Below, piece by piece: positions 41,586 through 50,156 of a stretch of DNA of 50,314 nucleotides. The translations under genes and the position numbers were made by a program. The stretch spans positions 1-50,314 of the forward strand of contig NZ_SJPS01000015.1 in NCBI RefSeq assembly GCF_007860015.1, written 5' to 3'. Source of the DNA: Bythopirellula polymerisocia (GTDB lineage: Bacteria; Planctomycetota; Planctomycetia; Pirellulales; Lacipirellulaceae). A model generated the notes under the pieces. The model worked only from the letters and a program-made list of their open reading frames with translations. It did no database searches and had not been told where the DNA came from. The first letter of the stretch is position 1. Each line of letters begins with the position of its first letter.

Positions 41586-43280
41586 ATCAGCCATACTTCG
41601 CGTAACGTTGGCTTCGCGGATGGCACGGGAATTGGGTTCGTAGACCCGCAGCTTGACCTGAACTCCCTTTAGTGGAGAGGGGTAAGGGGGTGAGGTTTCA
41701 CGCTCATTTGTATCGTCAGGACCGTTGCGTGCAACAAAAATTGGAGGAGTAGTTTGATCGTTGTCGTCATCGTAGTAGGCTTCGTCATCAAGGCCATTGG
41801 TGCCTTCGTCTGCGCCGTCAAGTATGTTTGTGTTGCCATCCCGAGCGTCCTGATCGACCTGATCCGTTTCGTAATAGTTCGTCCAGGAATCGTAGGTAGA
41901 AGGGGTTCCACGATAATTTCCGGGCGCTGAACCAGGATGCCAACCAACTTGATGTTCCTGTTGGAATAAGGTTGCTGGTGCTCCCACAGGCGCCAAATAG
42001 TCAGGAACATTTGACGGTCCATTGTTCCACCCCAAATCAGTATAGGCACCAAAGCCAGTGATAGCACTAGCTCCTAGGGCGACTGCGGACTTAAAAGCTT
42101 GGCCTGCATTAGGGCGTATGAGAGTGCCCTGATAATTGTAAAGAGGTGCACCCGGGTCAAATACCTGCACATCAAACGCGAGTGCATTCGTAAGCACAAT
42201 ATCTCCCCCCGCTCGCTCACCACTAAGAGGTTGTAAGGAACTGACGGGATCTCCTCCTGCATCTACCCTTCCAGCCGGCTCATAATAGGTGAACGAAGGA
42301 ATGCCCTGAAGGTCGACCAGGTTATAGGGGAAAGGATATGGGTAATGACCTGCAGCGTTCTGGGGGTAATTACTAGGGTTTGTCATGTGGGCGAAACGAT
42401 GTTCACGTCTTGAAAGGTCAGCAAGAGTATTGGGTACCATCTGTTGATTTTCGAATCGCACCGAGATGTCATAATCGTTTTGAAAATCGCGCATCGCCTG
42501 GAGCCGCGAAGCGAAAGTGTTGCCGGAAGTCGGATTAAAGATCAGATTGTTAAGATCGAAGATCGGATCGTCTACCGGTCCCGCGGTGGTGTCTTGAGAA
42601 GTGACCCAAGGCGCGATCAACAAGACGCGCCGATAGATAGTTCTCATCCCAGGCTCACCTCGTGAACCGTCGGCAGGATTCTCTACCGCGAACCAGATCA
42701 CTTCTGCGAATTGAGATTCGATGGTCGTGCCAATCCAATTGGCTGGCTGGGTGGGATCAGAGCCTGGTATAAGTGTGCGGCCTCGGCCTCGAAAGGGAGT
42801 ACCGCGGCTTTCGACGGTCATTGCCAGGATATCGTCGAAATCTCCGAGCGAACGAAAATCTGTTACCAGTGAAGGGTCAACTAGATTGCCCTCTGCATCA
42901 GACACCGTGTTGCTAGATGGGATCAAGGAGATTGCAGGGTCTACATTGTTTGGAGGATTATTTATCAAACTACCGTTCAATGGATTCTCATCCGAGGCCT
43001 TTCCCTCGACGATTTCAAAATACCCGTTGGGTTCACCGACATCATCCGTCCGTACAGTCGCCCCGGCTAAATCGCTGTAGAGGCGCGCCCTGGCAATGCG
43101 CAGGTCGGCGCTGATCTCCATGGCCCCTTGGCGATTGCTGACTCCCGTGCTGATGTTGGCGAACAGATTGACCACCGCCGCCATCATCACCAGGGTGATC
43201 GCCATGCCGACGAGCATTTCGATCAAGGTGAGGGCGCGGCGCGAATTGGCCGCCAAGTAGAATGAGCTGATTTTCGGCAT
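41583..43280 (-). CDS. Prepilin-type protein with N-terminal methylation motif (PulJ-like)
   Basis: A 565-residue protein with a type II secretion/type IV pilin-like leader: a short basic stretch, then the cleavage/methylation site and hydrophobic helix ALTLIEMLVGMAITLVMMAA (residues 17-36), with Glu at position +5. The following text resembles minor pseudopilins such as PulJ/GspJ (ARARLYSDLAGATVRTD), but the body is much longer than those (about 200 residues). A large extracellular part contains an Asp-rich, calcium-loop-like stretch (DGADEGTNGLDDEAYYDDDN). No other pilus genes are in the window, and its assembly partners must be elsewhere. Confidence 0.85.
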   Translation of the reverse strand: MPKISSFYLAANSRRALTLIEMLVGMAITLVMMAAVVNLFANISTGVSNRQGAMEISADLRIARARLYSDLAGATVRTDDVGEPNGYFEIVEGKASDENPLNGSLINNPPNNVDPAISLIPSSNTVSDAEGNLVDPSLVTDFRSLGDFDDILAMTVESRGTPFRGRGRTLIPGSDPTQPANWIGTTIESQFAEVIWFAVENPADGSRGEPGMRTIYRRVLLIAPWVTSQDTTAGPVDDPIFDLNNLIFNPTSGNTFASRLQAMRDFQNDYDISVRFENQQMVPNTLADLSRREHRFAHMTNPSNYPQNAAGHYPYPFPYNLVDLQGIPSFTYYEPAGRVDAGGDPVSSLQPLSGERAGGDIVLTNALAFDVQVFDPGAPLYNYQGTLIRPNAGQAFKSAVALGASAITGFGAYTDLGWNNGPSNVPDYLAPVGAPATLFQQEHQVGWHPGSAPGNYRGTPSTYDSWTNYYETDQVDQDARDGNTNILDGADEGTNGLDDEAYYDDDNDQTTPPIFVARNGPDDTNERETSPPYPSPLKGVQVKLRVYEPNSRAIREANVTRSMAD

Positions 43281-43513
43281 AATAACTCTTGTTCCGCTCT
43301 GGACCGGGTGCCTCTGAATCCAACGGTCTTGATACTACCATTGCACCGCGCAGGGGGCCAAAAGTCAAGCAGAACTCGGTCGAAATGACCAACGGCCAAG
43401 ACCCAATGAGCAATGAGATTGAATTTGCAGCACATTAAAACGTCCACCACCAGTGATTGAGCAATTGTGCCTCACTGCCGATTGGGATGTGGCGTGTTAC
43501 AATACAATTTGGT

Positions 43514-43636
43514 AGAGAAATTAGCCGCGGACTAACGCGGATTTGACGGATAAAACGCGGATCATTGAATTCGGTATCTTCTATGATCGGCGAAAATCCG
43601 CACAATCCGTGTTCGTCAGCGTTCCATTTCTTCTCT
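43514..43636. repeat. Family-A palindromic repeat, stand-alone copy 3
   Basis: 123 bases. The left part reads AGAGAAATTAGCCGCGGACT, then AACGCGGATTTGACGGAT; the right part reads AAAATCCGCACAATCCGTGT, then CAGCGTTCCATTTCTTCTCT. It lies in the divergent region between the prepilin-like gene and the UbiB-family gene and ends 28 bases before the latter's ATG, so it would be part of that mRNA leader or promoter. Confidence 0.85.
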
Positions 43637-43664
43637 TCAAACTCAACTCAGGCCAACCCGACAT

Positions 43665-45323
43665 ATGCGAATCAGTTCCATCCCCCAAATCTATCGCAAC
43701 GTCAATCGCTGGGGAGAGATCTTTTCCATACTCAGTAAGTACGGACTGGCGGGATGGCTGAGCCGTTTTGATTTTTCGCTTGGTAAGTCGCTGCTGAAGA
43801 ACCGCAATGGTCAGGTGCTGGCCAACGAGAGTCGCGAAACACGTATCCGACTGGCCATGGAAGAATTGGGGCCCTCCTTCATCAAGCTTGGCCAGGTTAT
43901 GAGTACCCGGCCTGATGTGGTCGGCACGGAGTTGGCCAACGAATTGCAGAAACTTCAAACGGAGGTGCCCGCCGATTCTTTAGAGGAAGTTGCCGCAGTC
44001 ATCGCAACGGAGTTAGGCCAGCCGCTTGATGTCTTGTTTGCCGAGTTCTCCGAGAAGCCGGTTGCCTCGGCTTCGATTGGCCAGGTGCATCGGGCCCGAC
44101 TGCATTCGGGTGCCGACGTGGCAGTGAAGGTGCAGCATCCGCAGATTAAACAACGAATGCGTGTCGATCTGGAGATTCTCACAGGTTTGGCCCAGCTTGC
44201 GGAGAAATTGCCAGAGCTACGCCCCTACCGGCCCGCACTTGTCGTGAGCGAGTTTCAACGGATGCTCCGGCGGGAGTTGGATTTCACTTGCGAGCGGCGA
44301 CATCTTGACCATTTCAACCGTGCCTTTGGTGAGAGCACTCAGGTAAAAATTCCTGCATCGCATCCTGACTTGAGTACCGAGCGAGTACTGGTGATGGAAT
44401 GGCTCGACGGTGTGCCGCTTTCTTCGCCTGAAAGAGTGCGAGCCGTTGGTGTCGATCTGGCTGAAGTGGCCCGGGCCGGGGCCGAGGCTTATTTAGAGAT
44501 GATCTTCCAACATGGGATCTACCACGCGGACCCGCATCCAGGAAATCTACTCTTGATGCCGGACGGCAAGATCGGGCTACTTGATTTTGGCATGGTCGTT
44601 CGCATGGATGACTCGATCCGCGAGGCAATCGAAGAGATGCTCCTGGCGATTGTCGAGCAGGACGCCAACCGGCTGGGGTCGGTGGTAGTTCGTGTGGGTG
44701 CAGTGCCGGCAGGACTGGACGAGACGAGTCTAAACCTAGACCTGTCGGACTTCGTGGCGCATTATGCCAATCAGTCGATTGACCGGTTTGAGCTGGGGGC
44801 GGCCCTGACGGAGATGATCGACATCATGCTCCAGTACCATATCATGCTCCCCTCGCCTATGTCGTTGCTCTTGAAGGTGCTGATCATGCTGGAGGGGACC
44901 GCCAAGCGGCTGCAGCCGGACTTTAGCCTGATGGAAGTTCTGGAACCCTATCGGCAAAAGATCGTCGCGCGACGGATGTCGCCCAAGAGGCAGCTTCGCA
45001 AGGCGCGGCGAATGGCGTATGAGATGCAACTCTTGGCAGAAGTGGTCCCCCGCCGCCTGCGCGACATCCTGCAGCAGGTACAGGCGGGCCGCTTTGACGT
45101 ACACTTGGATCACCGGGGATTGGAGCCCTCGGTCAATCGGCTCGTATTGGGGATGTTGACCAGTGCCTTATTTCTGGGCTCAGTGCTCTTGGTGACCCAT
45201 CAAGTGTGGCCACTGAAAGAAGTCTCGGTCCCAGGCACAGCAGGATTTCTTTTGAGTGGAGTTCTCGGACTGCGCTTGCTGCGAGCGATCAGCAAGTCGG
45301 GGAGCCTGGACCGGCGGAAATAG
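43665..45323 (+). CDS. ABC1/UbiB-family atypical kinase (AarF)
   Basis: A 552-residue protein of the UbiB/AarF family. Diagnostic motifs are the KxGQ motif in GPSFIKLGQVMSTRPD (about 70-85), the Ala-rich nucleotide loop ASASIGQVHRA, the catalytic HADPHPGNLLL and the metal-binding LLDFGMVVRMD. Two hydrophobic helices end the chain (LVLGMLTSALFLGSVLLVTHQVW and FLLSGVLGLRLLRAI), as in UbiB, which uses them for membrane attachment. Members are ATPases required for ubiquinone synthesis or lipid homeostasis; the exact role here is open. The ATG at 43665 lies 29 bases after a repeat. Confidence 0.93.
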   Translation: MRISSIPQIYRNVNRWGEIFSILSKYGLAGWLSRFDFSLGKSLLKNRNGQVLANESRETRIRLAMEELGPSFIKLGQVMSTRPDVVGTELANELQKLQTEVPADSLEEVAAVIATELGQPLDVLFAEFSEKPVASASIGQVHRARLHSGADVAVKVQHPQIKQRMRVDLEILTGLAQLAEKLPELRPYRPALVVSEFQRMLRRELDFTCERRHLDHFNRAFGESTQVKIPASHPDLSTERVLVMEWLDGVPLSSPERVRAVGVDLAEVARAGAEAYLEMIFQHGIYHADPHPGNLLLMPDGKIGLLDFGMVVRMDDSIREAIEEMLLAIVEQDANRLGSVVVRVGAVPAGLDETSLNLDLSDFVAHYANQSIDRFELGAALTEMIDIMLQYHIMLPSPMSLLLKVLIMLEGTAKRLQPDFSLMEVLEPYRQKIVARRMSPKRQLRKARRMAYEMQLLAEVVPRRLRDILQQVQAGRFDVHLDHRGLEPSVNRLVLGMLTSALFLGSVLLVTHQVWPLKEVSVPGTAGFLLSGVLGLRLLRAISKSGSLDRRK

Positions 45324-45327
45324 CAGC

Positions 45328-45492
45328 TTAGGCGGCTTGCTGAAGGTCGGGTTCGAACGATGCCTCTTTCGGCGGAGATATTTTCTTGAGGACCTCCTCA
45401 ATATCCAGGCACAACGAGTCTAGGGCCTGGAGAACCTCGGCATGACGCCGGTCGAGATTCTGGAGCGTTTCGCTAGTGGCAAGTTCAGGCAT
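45328..45492 (-). CDS. 54-residue coiled-coil-like small protein
   Basis: An ORF of 54 codons on the minus strand (ATG at 45492, TAA at 45328) that ends 4 bases from the UbiB gene stop, in convergent orientation. The translation (MPELATSETLQNLDRRHAEV and then LQALDSLCLDIEEVLKKISP) is strongly amphipathic, acidic and helical, with normal codon use and no low-complexity bias. I see no Shine-Dalgarno, which is common in this window. The family is unknown. It is a good candidate for a real small gene, though so short that chance is not excluded. Confidence 0.5.
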   Translation of the reverse strand: MPELATSETLQNLDRRHAEVLQALDSLCLDIEEVLKKISPPKEASFEPDLQQAA

Positions 45493-45830
45493 GGAAGAAA
45501 GGTATTGGGTGTTAGCTTTTAGTCGTTAGCTCGTTGAGCCACCCTAAGCAATCGGCAGGCAAACCGTCGGCGGTGGAGCCAAGATGGGCCCCTTCAGCTT
45601 GCGTTTTCGCTCAGCAAGTAGGGAAATGCAGGTTGTGCCGAGGAGGACTGGCAGACGCTGTTAAAATTGTCAGAATCTGCGGATATTGCTGACTGCGAAG
45701 GCATTTTGGCTGGCGGTGGGCTGGACTGACAACTGTGTCGATGCTACTTTAAGTGTTTGCCCACAAGAGGTTAGGCCTGCTGGCAGTGTCGTCGGTCGGG
45801 CTTGTCCATGGAACAAGTTAGGAGATACCC
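45493..45830. other. Intergenic region upstream of rpsU
   Basis: About 340 bases, no ORF. A stretch at 45505-45540 (TGGGTGTTAGCTTTTAGTCG) resembles a degenerate family-C unit. The rest must include the rpsU promoter; I see no clear -35/-10 pair. Confidence 0.45.
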
Positions 45831-46049
45831 TTGGTTAAGTTGACGTTGCGGGAAAGAGAATCTGCTCAAGAAGCCGTTCGTAGATTTCGTAAGTTGGTGG
45901 AAAGAAGTGGGATCAAGAAGGAAATTCGTGTCCGCGAGTTTTATGAGAAACCAAGCGAGACCAAGCGCCGTGCACGGCTACGGGCACAACGACGTGCGCG
46001 TCGAGATCGCCTCATGCTCACCAGCCCTGCTGGCCGACGACCAGTATGA
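45831..46049 (+). CDS. rpsU: 30S ribosomal protein S21
   Basis: A 72-residue basic protein. It begins VKLTLRERESAQEAVRRFRKLVERSG and continues IKKEIRVREFYEKPSETKRR, the S21 pattern. The start is TTG at 45831 with AGGAG 8 bases upstream; no ATG fits the conserved N-terminus. S21 sits near the anti-Shine-Dalgarno end of 16S rRNA. It stands alone, with a 3' end 62 bases from the arsC pseudogene. Confidence 0.9.
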   Translation: MVKLTLRERESAQEAVRRFRKLVERSGIKKEIRVREFYEKPSETKRRARLRAQRRARRDRLMLTSPAGRRPV

Positions 46050-46111
46050 GTCGTCTCTAACTGACCCGCGCAGTTCCTCCCCGGAATTCTAAAAGGGTGC
46101 GGCGACAGGTG

Positions 46112-46544
46112 CTAGATTTCAGCCAGCACTTCTGGCATGCGCTGAACAAAATCCCGGATTTCGTCGCGCACGCTGCGATAATGCTCGAGCGCCTTTTCTT
46201 CCAAACTCTCATTACGCGCTAATCCCGCTGGGTCATCAAACGGCACATGCATTTTGTGTGTCGCCGTTGGCAGCATCGGGCATTTCTCATCGGCGTGTGA
46301 GCAGACGTTTATCACCACTTCGGGCTTCACATCAGCGAGCTCTTCAATCGTCTGCGACTTCTGCACGGATATCGACTCCGGCTTCTTGCATCACACGCAT
46401 CGCAAGTGGGCTAAGCCTGTGAGCCACAATCCCTGCCGAATGGACTTTGTAGGTGTCAGGATGCAGGTGCCTCGTCTACACCTCTGTCATCTGGCTGCGA
46501 CAGGAGTTGCCCGTGCAGAGAAAAAGGATCTTGGGATGCGCCAT
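46112..46544 (-). pseudogene. arsC: Broken arsenate reductase (ArsC, low-molecular-weight phosphatase type)
   Basis: Reading from ATG 46544, the frame gives the ArsC start with the catalytic loop: ILFLCTGNSCRSQMTE. A TAG stop follows at the position where the family has Trp (EGW becomes EV-stop). Past the stop the same frame continues RHLHPDTYKVHSAGIVAHRL and LAMRVMQEAGVDIRAE, then ends after a frameshift near 46366; the C-terminal part (KSQTIEELADVKPEVVINVC to the end) is in another frame. One nonsense change plus one frameshift are enough. The total of 433 bases is one base off a multiple of three, as expected. It may be a true decay or carry sequencing error. Thioredoxin-coupled ArsC reduces arsenate to arsenite. 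Confidence 0.8.
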
Positions 46545-46742
46545 AGATTGCTTCTTCTGATGTCTGTCATTCCGAGGGGAGCCATAAAGTTCCTCAGGGA
46601 AAGCCACATTATCCCGCAGGGAAAGAATGGCGACTAAAGAAATTTGGTTAGCGGTCCATAGGCTCTCTTGCGCACGTAATGCCTGCCGAGATCCCTCAGG
46701 GCGTACAACTTCCTCCGAGACAATGCACGTATCCCTGCGTAC

Positions 46743-46779
46743 AAAAAAAACACGCCAGCCGTTTTCGCGGCTGGCGTGT
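46743..46779 (-). terminator. Intrinsic terminator of the Lpg1974-type gene
   Basis: On the minus strand a perfect 10-bp stem, CACGCCAGCC (46760-46751 complement paired with 46769-46778), is followed by eight T (46750-46743). It lies 30 bases after the gene's stop codon. Confidence 0.93.
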
Positions 46780-46808
46780 CGGAGATAGTCAAACTGTGAT
46801 GGTACTTC

Positions 46809-48086
46809 TTAGTAGGAAAAGACAGCCCGAGCGAAGAAACCATCGAAGCCCAGAATGTTGGCATCGTCGAAGTTGTTCAACTGCAAGCCGGGAACGGTCC
46901 AGTCGTATTCGTCGCGAATGCCAAGGTCGTGCCAAGCGGCGATGAAATAACCAGAGCTAAGCTGGATATTGTTTGATACCTGGGCACTAACACCGGCTTC
47001 GATTTCGGTGACTGGAATCACGCGACAACCGGAGTTGCTATAGGAACGCAACGTCAGCGGAGCCGTTCCATCAGGATCGTCGGTCGTGTAGGTGCTAATA
47101 TCCATGTCGCCTACTAACAAGGAGAGGTCACCCTTGGCGTAGGCACTGACGCAACCGGAGCGACCAAAGTACCTGCGGCCAATGAAGCCAACGCGAGCAC
47201 CAGCCCCATTGAAATTCAAGGTGGTTGTTGCACTATCGATTTGGTCGGCGTTGTTGGCAAGCGCCAAGTTGCTGCGTGCCCAATCGACTTCAGCAAAACG
47301 AACACCGGCCGTCCAGGTTATGTCCCAAGCTGGACAAGGGCAGCAACCACATCCGCTGCCACAACCGCACGAGGAACCGCCACCACAGCAAGTGTCGCAA
47401 CAAGTGTCGCCACAACATGAGTCACAGCAACCACTGCTGCAGCAACCCATAGGGCAACCCAGTGGAATCGTCTTCGATACACCTAGATCGTAGGACTTCA
47501 CGTCGACATCGAGGTTACCTCGCAAGGAACCATTGTCGCCGGGAGCGTCTACTTCATAAGGGCCGAAGATTGTCGTTCCGGTCGAAGCAGAAGTATCCGT
47601 GACATTGAAATCACCTTCACTCTGGTAGCGAGCGAAATTGAAGACAATTGCTCCACCGCAGTCGCAGAAATTAATGCCACCTCCGAAACGGTAGGAAGAG
47701 GTGTAATCCATGTCATACTCGACGATGCTTTGACCACCTTGTGGATCGTTCGGGTCGCTAACGATATACGCGAGTGCTTCACTGAAGCAGGCTCGGGCGT
47801 AAATGTAGTCGCCGTAGAAAAAGAGCTGGCTATCATGACAGCACAGTGCTGAGCCAAGCCCTAAATTGCCCCCACCGGAGCAACCGCTGGAGCAACTCCC
47901 TGCTGAGCAGGTGCCAAAATAGTCTACCTGCTCGATCTCATTGTAATTGGCCAATGAATCGCTGGCTTGCCGAGCGGCAGAATTGGCGGTCTGATACTCT
48001 CTCTGATTGGCAGCCTGTGCGGTTTGTCCCGCTAAGAGTGCGAAGCTGACTGCGAGCGCAGCAACTTCCCTGAAACGAAATTTCAT
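46809..48086 (-). CDS. Lpg1974-type outer-membrane barrel with a cysteine-rich insert
   Basis: A 425-residue protein with a signal peptide (residues 1-26, VAALAVSFALLAGQTAQA). The mature part is a beta-barrel of the Lpg1974 pore-forming family (YRFGGGINFCDCGGAIVFNFARY, then AWDITWTAGVRFAEVDWARS, RVGFIGRRYFGRSG, SSGYFIAAWHDLGIRDEYDW) and ends FFARAVFSY with an aromatic last residue. Residues 211-251 hold 17 cysteines in 41 positions, including CPMGCCSSGCC and CGCCPC, at a strand-loop junction; a second cluster is near 60-83. Cysteines of this density suggest metal binding or cross-linking at the surface. The gene is monocistronic with a strong terminator. A GGGGGGGATCC stretch precedes the ATG. 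Confidence 0.85.
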   Translation of the reverse strand: MKFRFREVAALAVSFALLAGQTAQAANQREYQTANSAARQASDSLANYNEIEQVDYFGTCSAGSCSSGCSGGGNLGLGSALCCHDSQLFFYGDYIYARACFSEALAYIVSDPNDPQGGQSIVEYDMDYTSSYRFGGGINFCDCGGAIVFNFARYQSEGDFNVTDTSASTGTTIFGPYEVDAPGDNGSLRGNLDVDVKSYDLGVSKTIPLGCPMGCCSSGCCDSCCGDTCCDTCCGGGSSCGCGSGCGCCPCPAWDITWTAGVRFAEVDWARSNLALANNADQIDSATTTLNFNGAGARVGFIGRRYFGRSGCVSAYAKGDLSLLVGDMDISTYTTDDPDGTAPLTLRSYSNSGCRVIPVTEIEAGVSAQVSNNIQLSSGYFIAAWHDLGIRDEYDWTVPGLQLNNFDDANILGFDGFFARAVFSY

Positions 48087-48470
48087 CTTGGATCCCCCCC
48101 CTACATAGGAAATTTCGAACTGGACGACGCTTGCGGGCGCACTGCCTGCGAAGGAAGCAAAACAAGCACTGGATCACCTACCAGCACTGTCCGCCAGTTC
48201 GATTATTCGTATAGAGAAGAGAATCGGAACCCGCGTACCCGTTACTTTCCCTTTTTTCCGGATAAACCGAGGAATTCGTACAATCCTGCGAAATCACCTA
48301 TCCGGAAAAAGTTCCCAGGCAGGGAGAGACTCGAAATAAGTGCCAATCCCCATCCCTTCTCTCTGGGAGAGTCGGACGCATTGGCGGCCGAGGAAGGGGT
48401 GGGGGGGCATTTCGGTATGGGGAATCGACTCTAAGCAGCGGTGGCTTCCAGCCGCCGCTGAGGAGAATCA
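48087..48470. other. Intergenic region upstream of the Lpg1974-type gene
   Basis: About 380 bases, no ORF. It contains an inverted repeat at 48251-48311 and, near the PEP-CTERM gene stop, an imperfect GC-rich hairpin (CAGCGG with CCGCTG arms at about 48437-48461) without a T-run. Confidence 0.5.
48251..48311. repeat. Inverted repeat with T-rich arms
   Basis: CTTTTTTCCGGATA (48251-48264) and TATCCGGAAAAAG (48299-48311), a 12-bp perfect match across 34 bases. It could be a weak bidirectional terminator or a protein site. Confidence 0.5.
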
Positions 48471-49334
48471 TTAAGCGCGGCGGCGACGACCGATCAGACC
48501 AAGCATTGCGATCCCCAGCAGAGATGCCGTGGCAGGCTCAGGAATAGTGCCCCCATCGGTCTCGAACATATTCGTCGGGGTTTGGGCGTGGTAGACCTCA
48601 AGTAGGCCTGCATCGGAAACCGTAGGAGGGCCATTCAAGGTAGTGAGGGGGGTCGTCGCATCAGGCATACCGGTCATGCTGAATGTTGCTTGAACCATAG
48701 CCGGATCAGTTGGTCCATTTCCAGCGTCGGAACCCAACAGGACTTCGCGATAGTCGGGGTAAAGAGCACTGATAAACGGAGTGGGATCAAGATCGATACG
48801 GAAAATGGCTGCGTTCTGAATACTTGGAGTCGAAGTCAGCCCTGTGAAGCTAAGAGTCAATTTTGTATTGGTAGCGTCCAGCACACCCGTGACGCCTACG
48901 CCCGGATCGGAGCGATTCGTGGGTGATACGGGGGTGCCGTTAAATCCTTCGGAAGGACTGTCGCCAAGTCCGAACGAAAATCCAGCTTGCTTGAGATCAA
49001 TCACAAAGGTGCTAAGCTCATTTTCCTGTGCAGAAAGGTTCTGAACAAGAATTGCCGGACGATTCCGTTGCTGGAGGCGGATCGAGGGGTTCTTGCAAGA
49101 CTCTTCGTGATGAATGGCATTGAGCTGTGCCTGGGTGATTTCACCGCGATTGAAGTCCAGAATGGCCTCCAAATAGCGATCGCTCTCACCGATCATGAAG
49201 TTGAAATTGCCGATGACTACTGCGTGAGATGTACTCGCTGCAAGTCCAACAAGCACAAGTGCTGCGAGCGATGCAAGCGAGTAGCGGATCACGGTTGCGG
49301 TCGAAATGAACTGATGTAGTAGTGTGTTTTTCAT
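48471..49334 (-). CDS. Secreted PEP-CTERM protein
   Basis: A 287-residue protein. ATG 49334 has a GGAG site; a TTG lies 12 bases further upstream in frame. A signal peptide (residues 1-38, LAALVLVGLAASTSHA) precedes a beta-rich body of unknown family with an early IGESDRYLEAILDFNRGEIT region. The C-terminus is a classical PEP-CTERM signal: IPEPATASLLGIAMLGLIG, then RRRRA. Such proteins are processed by an exosortase. The gene's upstream region holds two hairpins (near 49398-49430 and at 49496-49520). Confidence 0.85.
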   Translation of the reverse strand: MKNTLLHQFISTATVIRYSLASLAALVLVGLAASTSHAVVIGNFNFMIGESDRYLEAILDFNRGEITQAQLNAIHHEESCKNPSIRLQQRNRPAILVQNLSAQENELSTFVIDLKQAGFSFGLGDSPSEGFNGTPVSPTNRSDPGVGVTGVLDATNTKLTLSFTGLTSTPSIQNAAIFRIDLDPTPFISALYPDYREVLLGSDAGNGPTDPAMVQATFSMTGMPDATTPLTTLNGPPTVSDAGLLEVYHAQTPTNMFETDGGTIPEPATASLLGIAMLGLIGRRRRA

Positions 49335-50156
49335 AGGTGTCTCCAATTTACAACCGCTCGTGGTTTGCCATCCGATGGCGTTTCCGACTTAGCACTTAGG
49401 TTTGCTGTTTTGCCGTAGCAAAAACCTTAGCGGTGTGGGCAATAGTCTCTGGTGTGGTGATGGGTCTAAGCCAGGGAGGAGACCTATAGAACGTGTGTCA
49501 AACGTAAAGCACGTTTGACAGCATTCGATTGGCGAGGGGTGCAAAAATGCAGGGACTTGCGGCCAGCTAAGGAGCTGTCTTCAAGAAGTAATCGCGCACT
49601 TGTAGCGTGTCGAATTAACCGCGTGTCCAGACCCGCAAACATGTGGTGGAGCGAGAAGCATCTCTCAATGCTTGCCGAAGCACATTATATGTTTGATACC
49701 GGGGGGCACAGGCTTGAGCTAAGGTGGTCCCACGTACAACTAAGTGGGAAATGCTCTTGCAGGAAACCTGGAAGTCGATCCATCCACAGGAAAGCTGAGA
49801 TTATCTAATCCTGGAAAACGAAAAATCGTTTAAAGGAACTGCACTCAGCAGGAAAGATGGTGTCGTGAACCCAGGCTACCAATTTCACCTGTCCGGACAA
49901 CGAAGAGTCAACTCGACTCGTCGCCGATCGAATGTTCATGAGGTCCACAACCCAATCGAAAAAGGAAAAAAATGTCTTAAAAAGCAGGCATTTCGAACGC
50001 CGCTATCTAGATTCTAATCGCTTGTAAGAGTGCTGTCAATCAAATTCCCACGGAATCTGCGGAATTGTGTGAGCGTCTCGAAAGTAGGTGTGAAATTTGC
50101 TCTAATTCTGTTGTGCGGGTAAGTCTTCCTATTTTCCACATTTCTAGGAGTCGATC
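49335..50156. other. Intergenic region between the PEP-CTERM gene and the transposase-like gene
   Basis: About 820 bases. A plus-strand frame at 49515-49808 has unlikely composition (many Arg/Ser/Cys) and no ribosome site, so I do not call it. The region holds the two hairpins noted and presumably the left end of the insertion element; I could not find its terminal repeat because the right end is outside the window. Confidence 0.5.
49496..49520. promoter_or_regulatory. Perfect 10-bp inverted repeat
   Basis: TGTCAAACGT (49496-49505), 5-base centre AAAGC, ACGTTTGACA (49511-49520). The symmetric arms about 15 bp apart suit a dimeric repressor site. It lies 160 bases upstream of the PEP-CTERM gene. 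Confidence 0.5.

Noticed and set aside
34313..43636. The regularly recurring GCGGATT units as a CRISPR array
   Set aside because: The units are palindromic, scattered between genes and lack equal-length unique spacers; no cas gene is present.
46634..46864. 76-codon minus-strand frame across the terminator
   Set aside because: It runs through a perfect terminator and overlaps the 3' end of the barrel gene in another frame.
49515..49808. 97-codon plus-strand frame near the right end
   Set aside because: Composition typical of a chance frame (many Arg, Ser, Cys) and no ribosome site.
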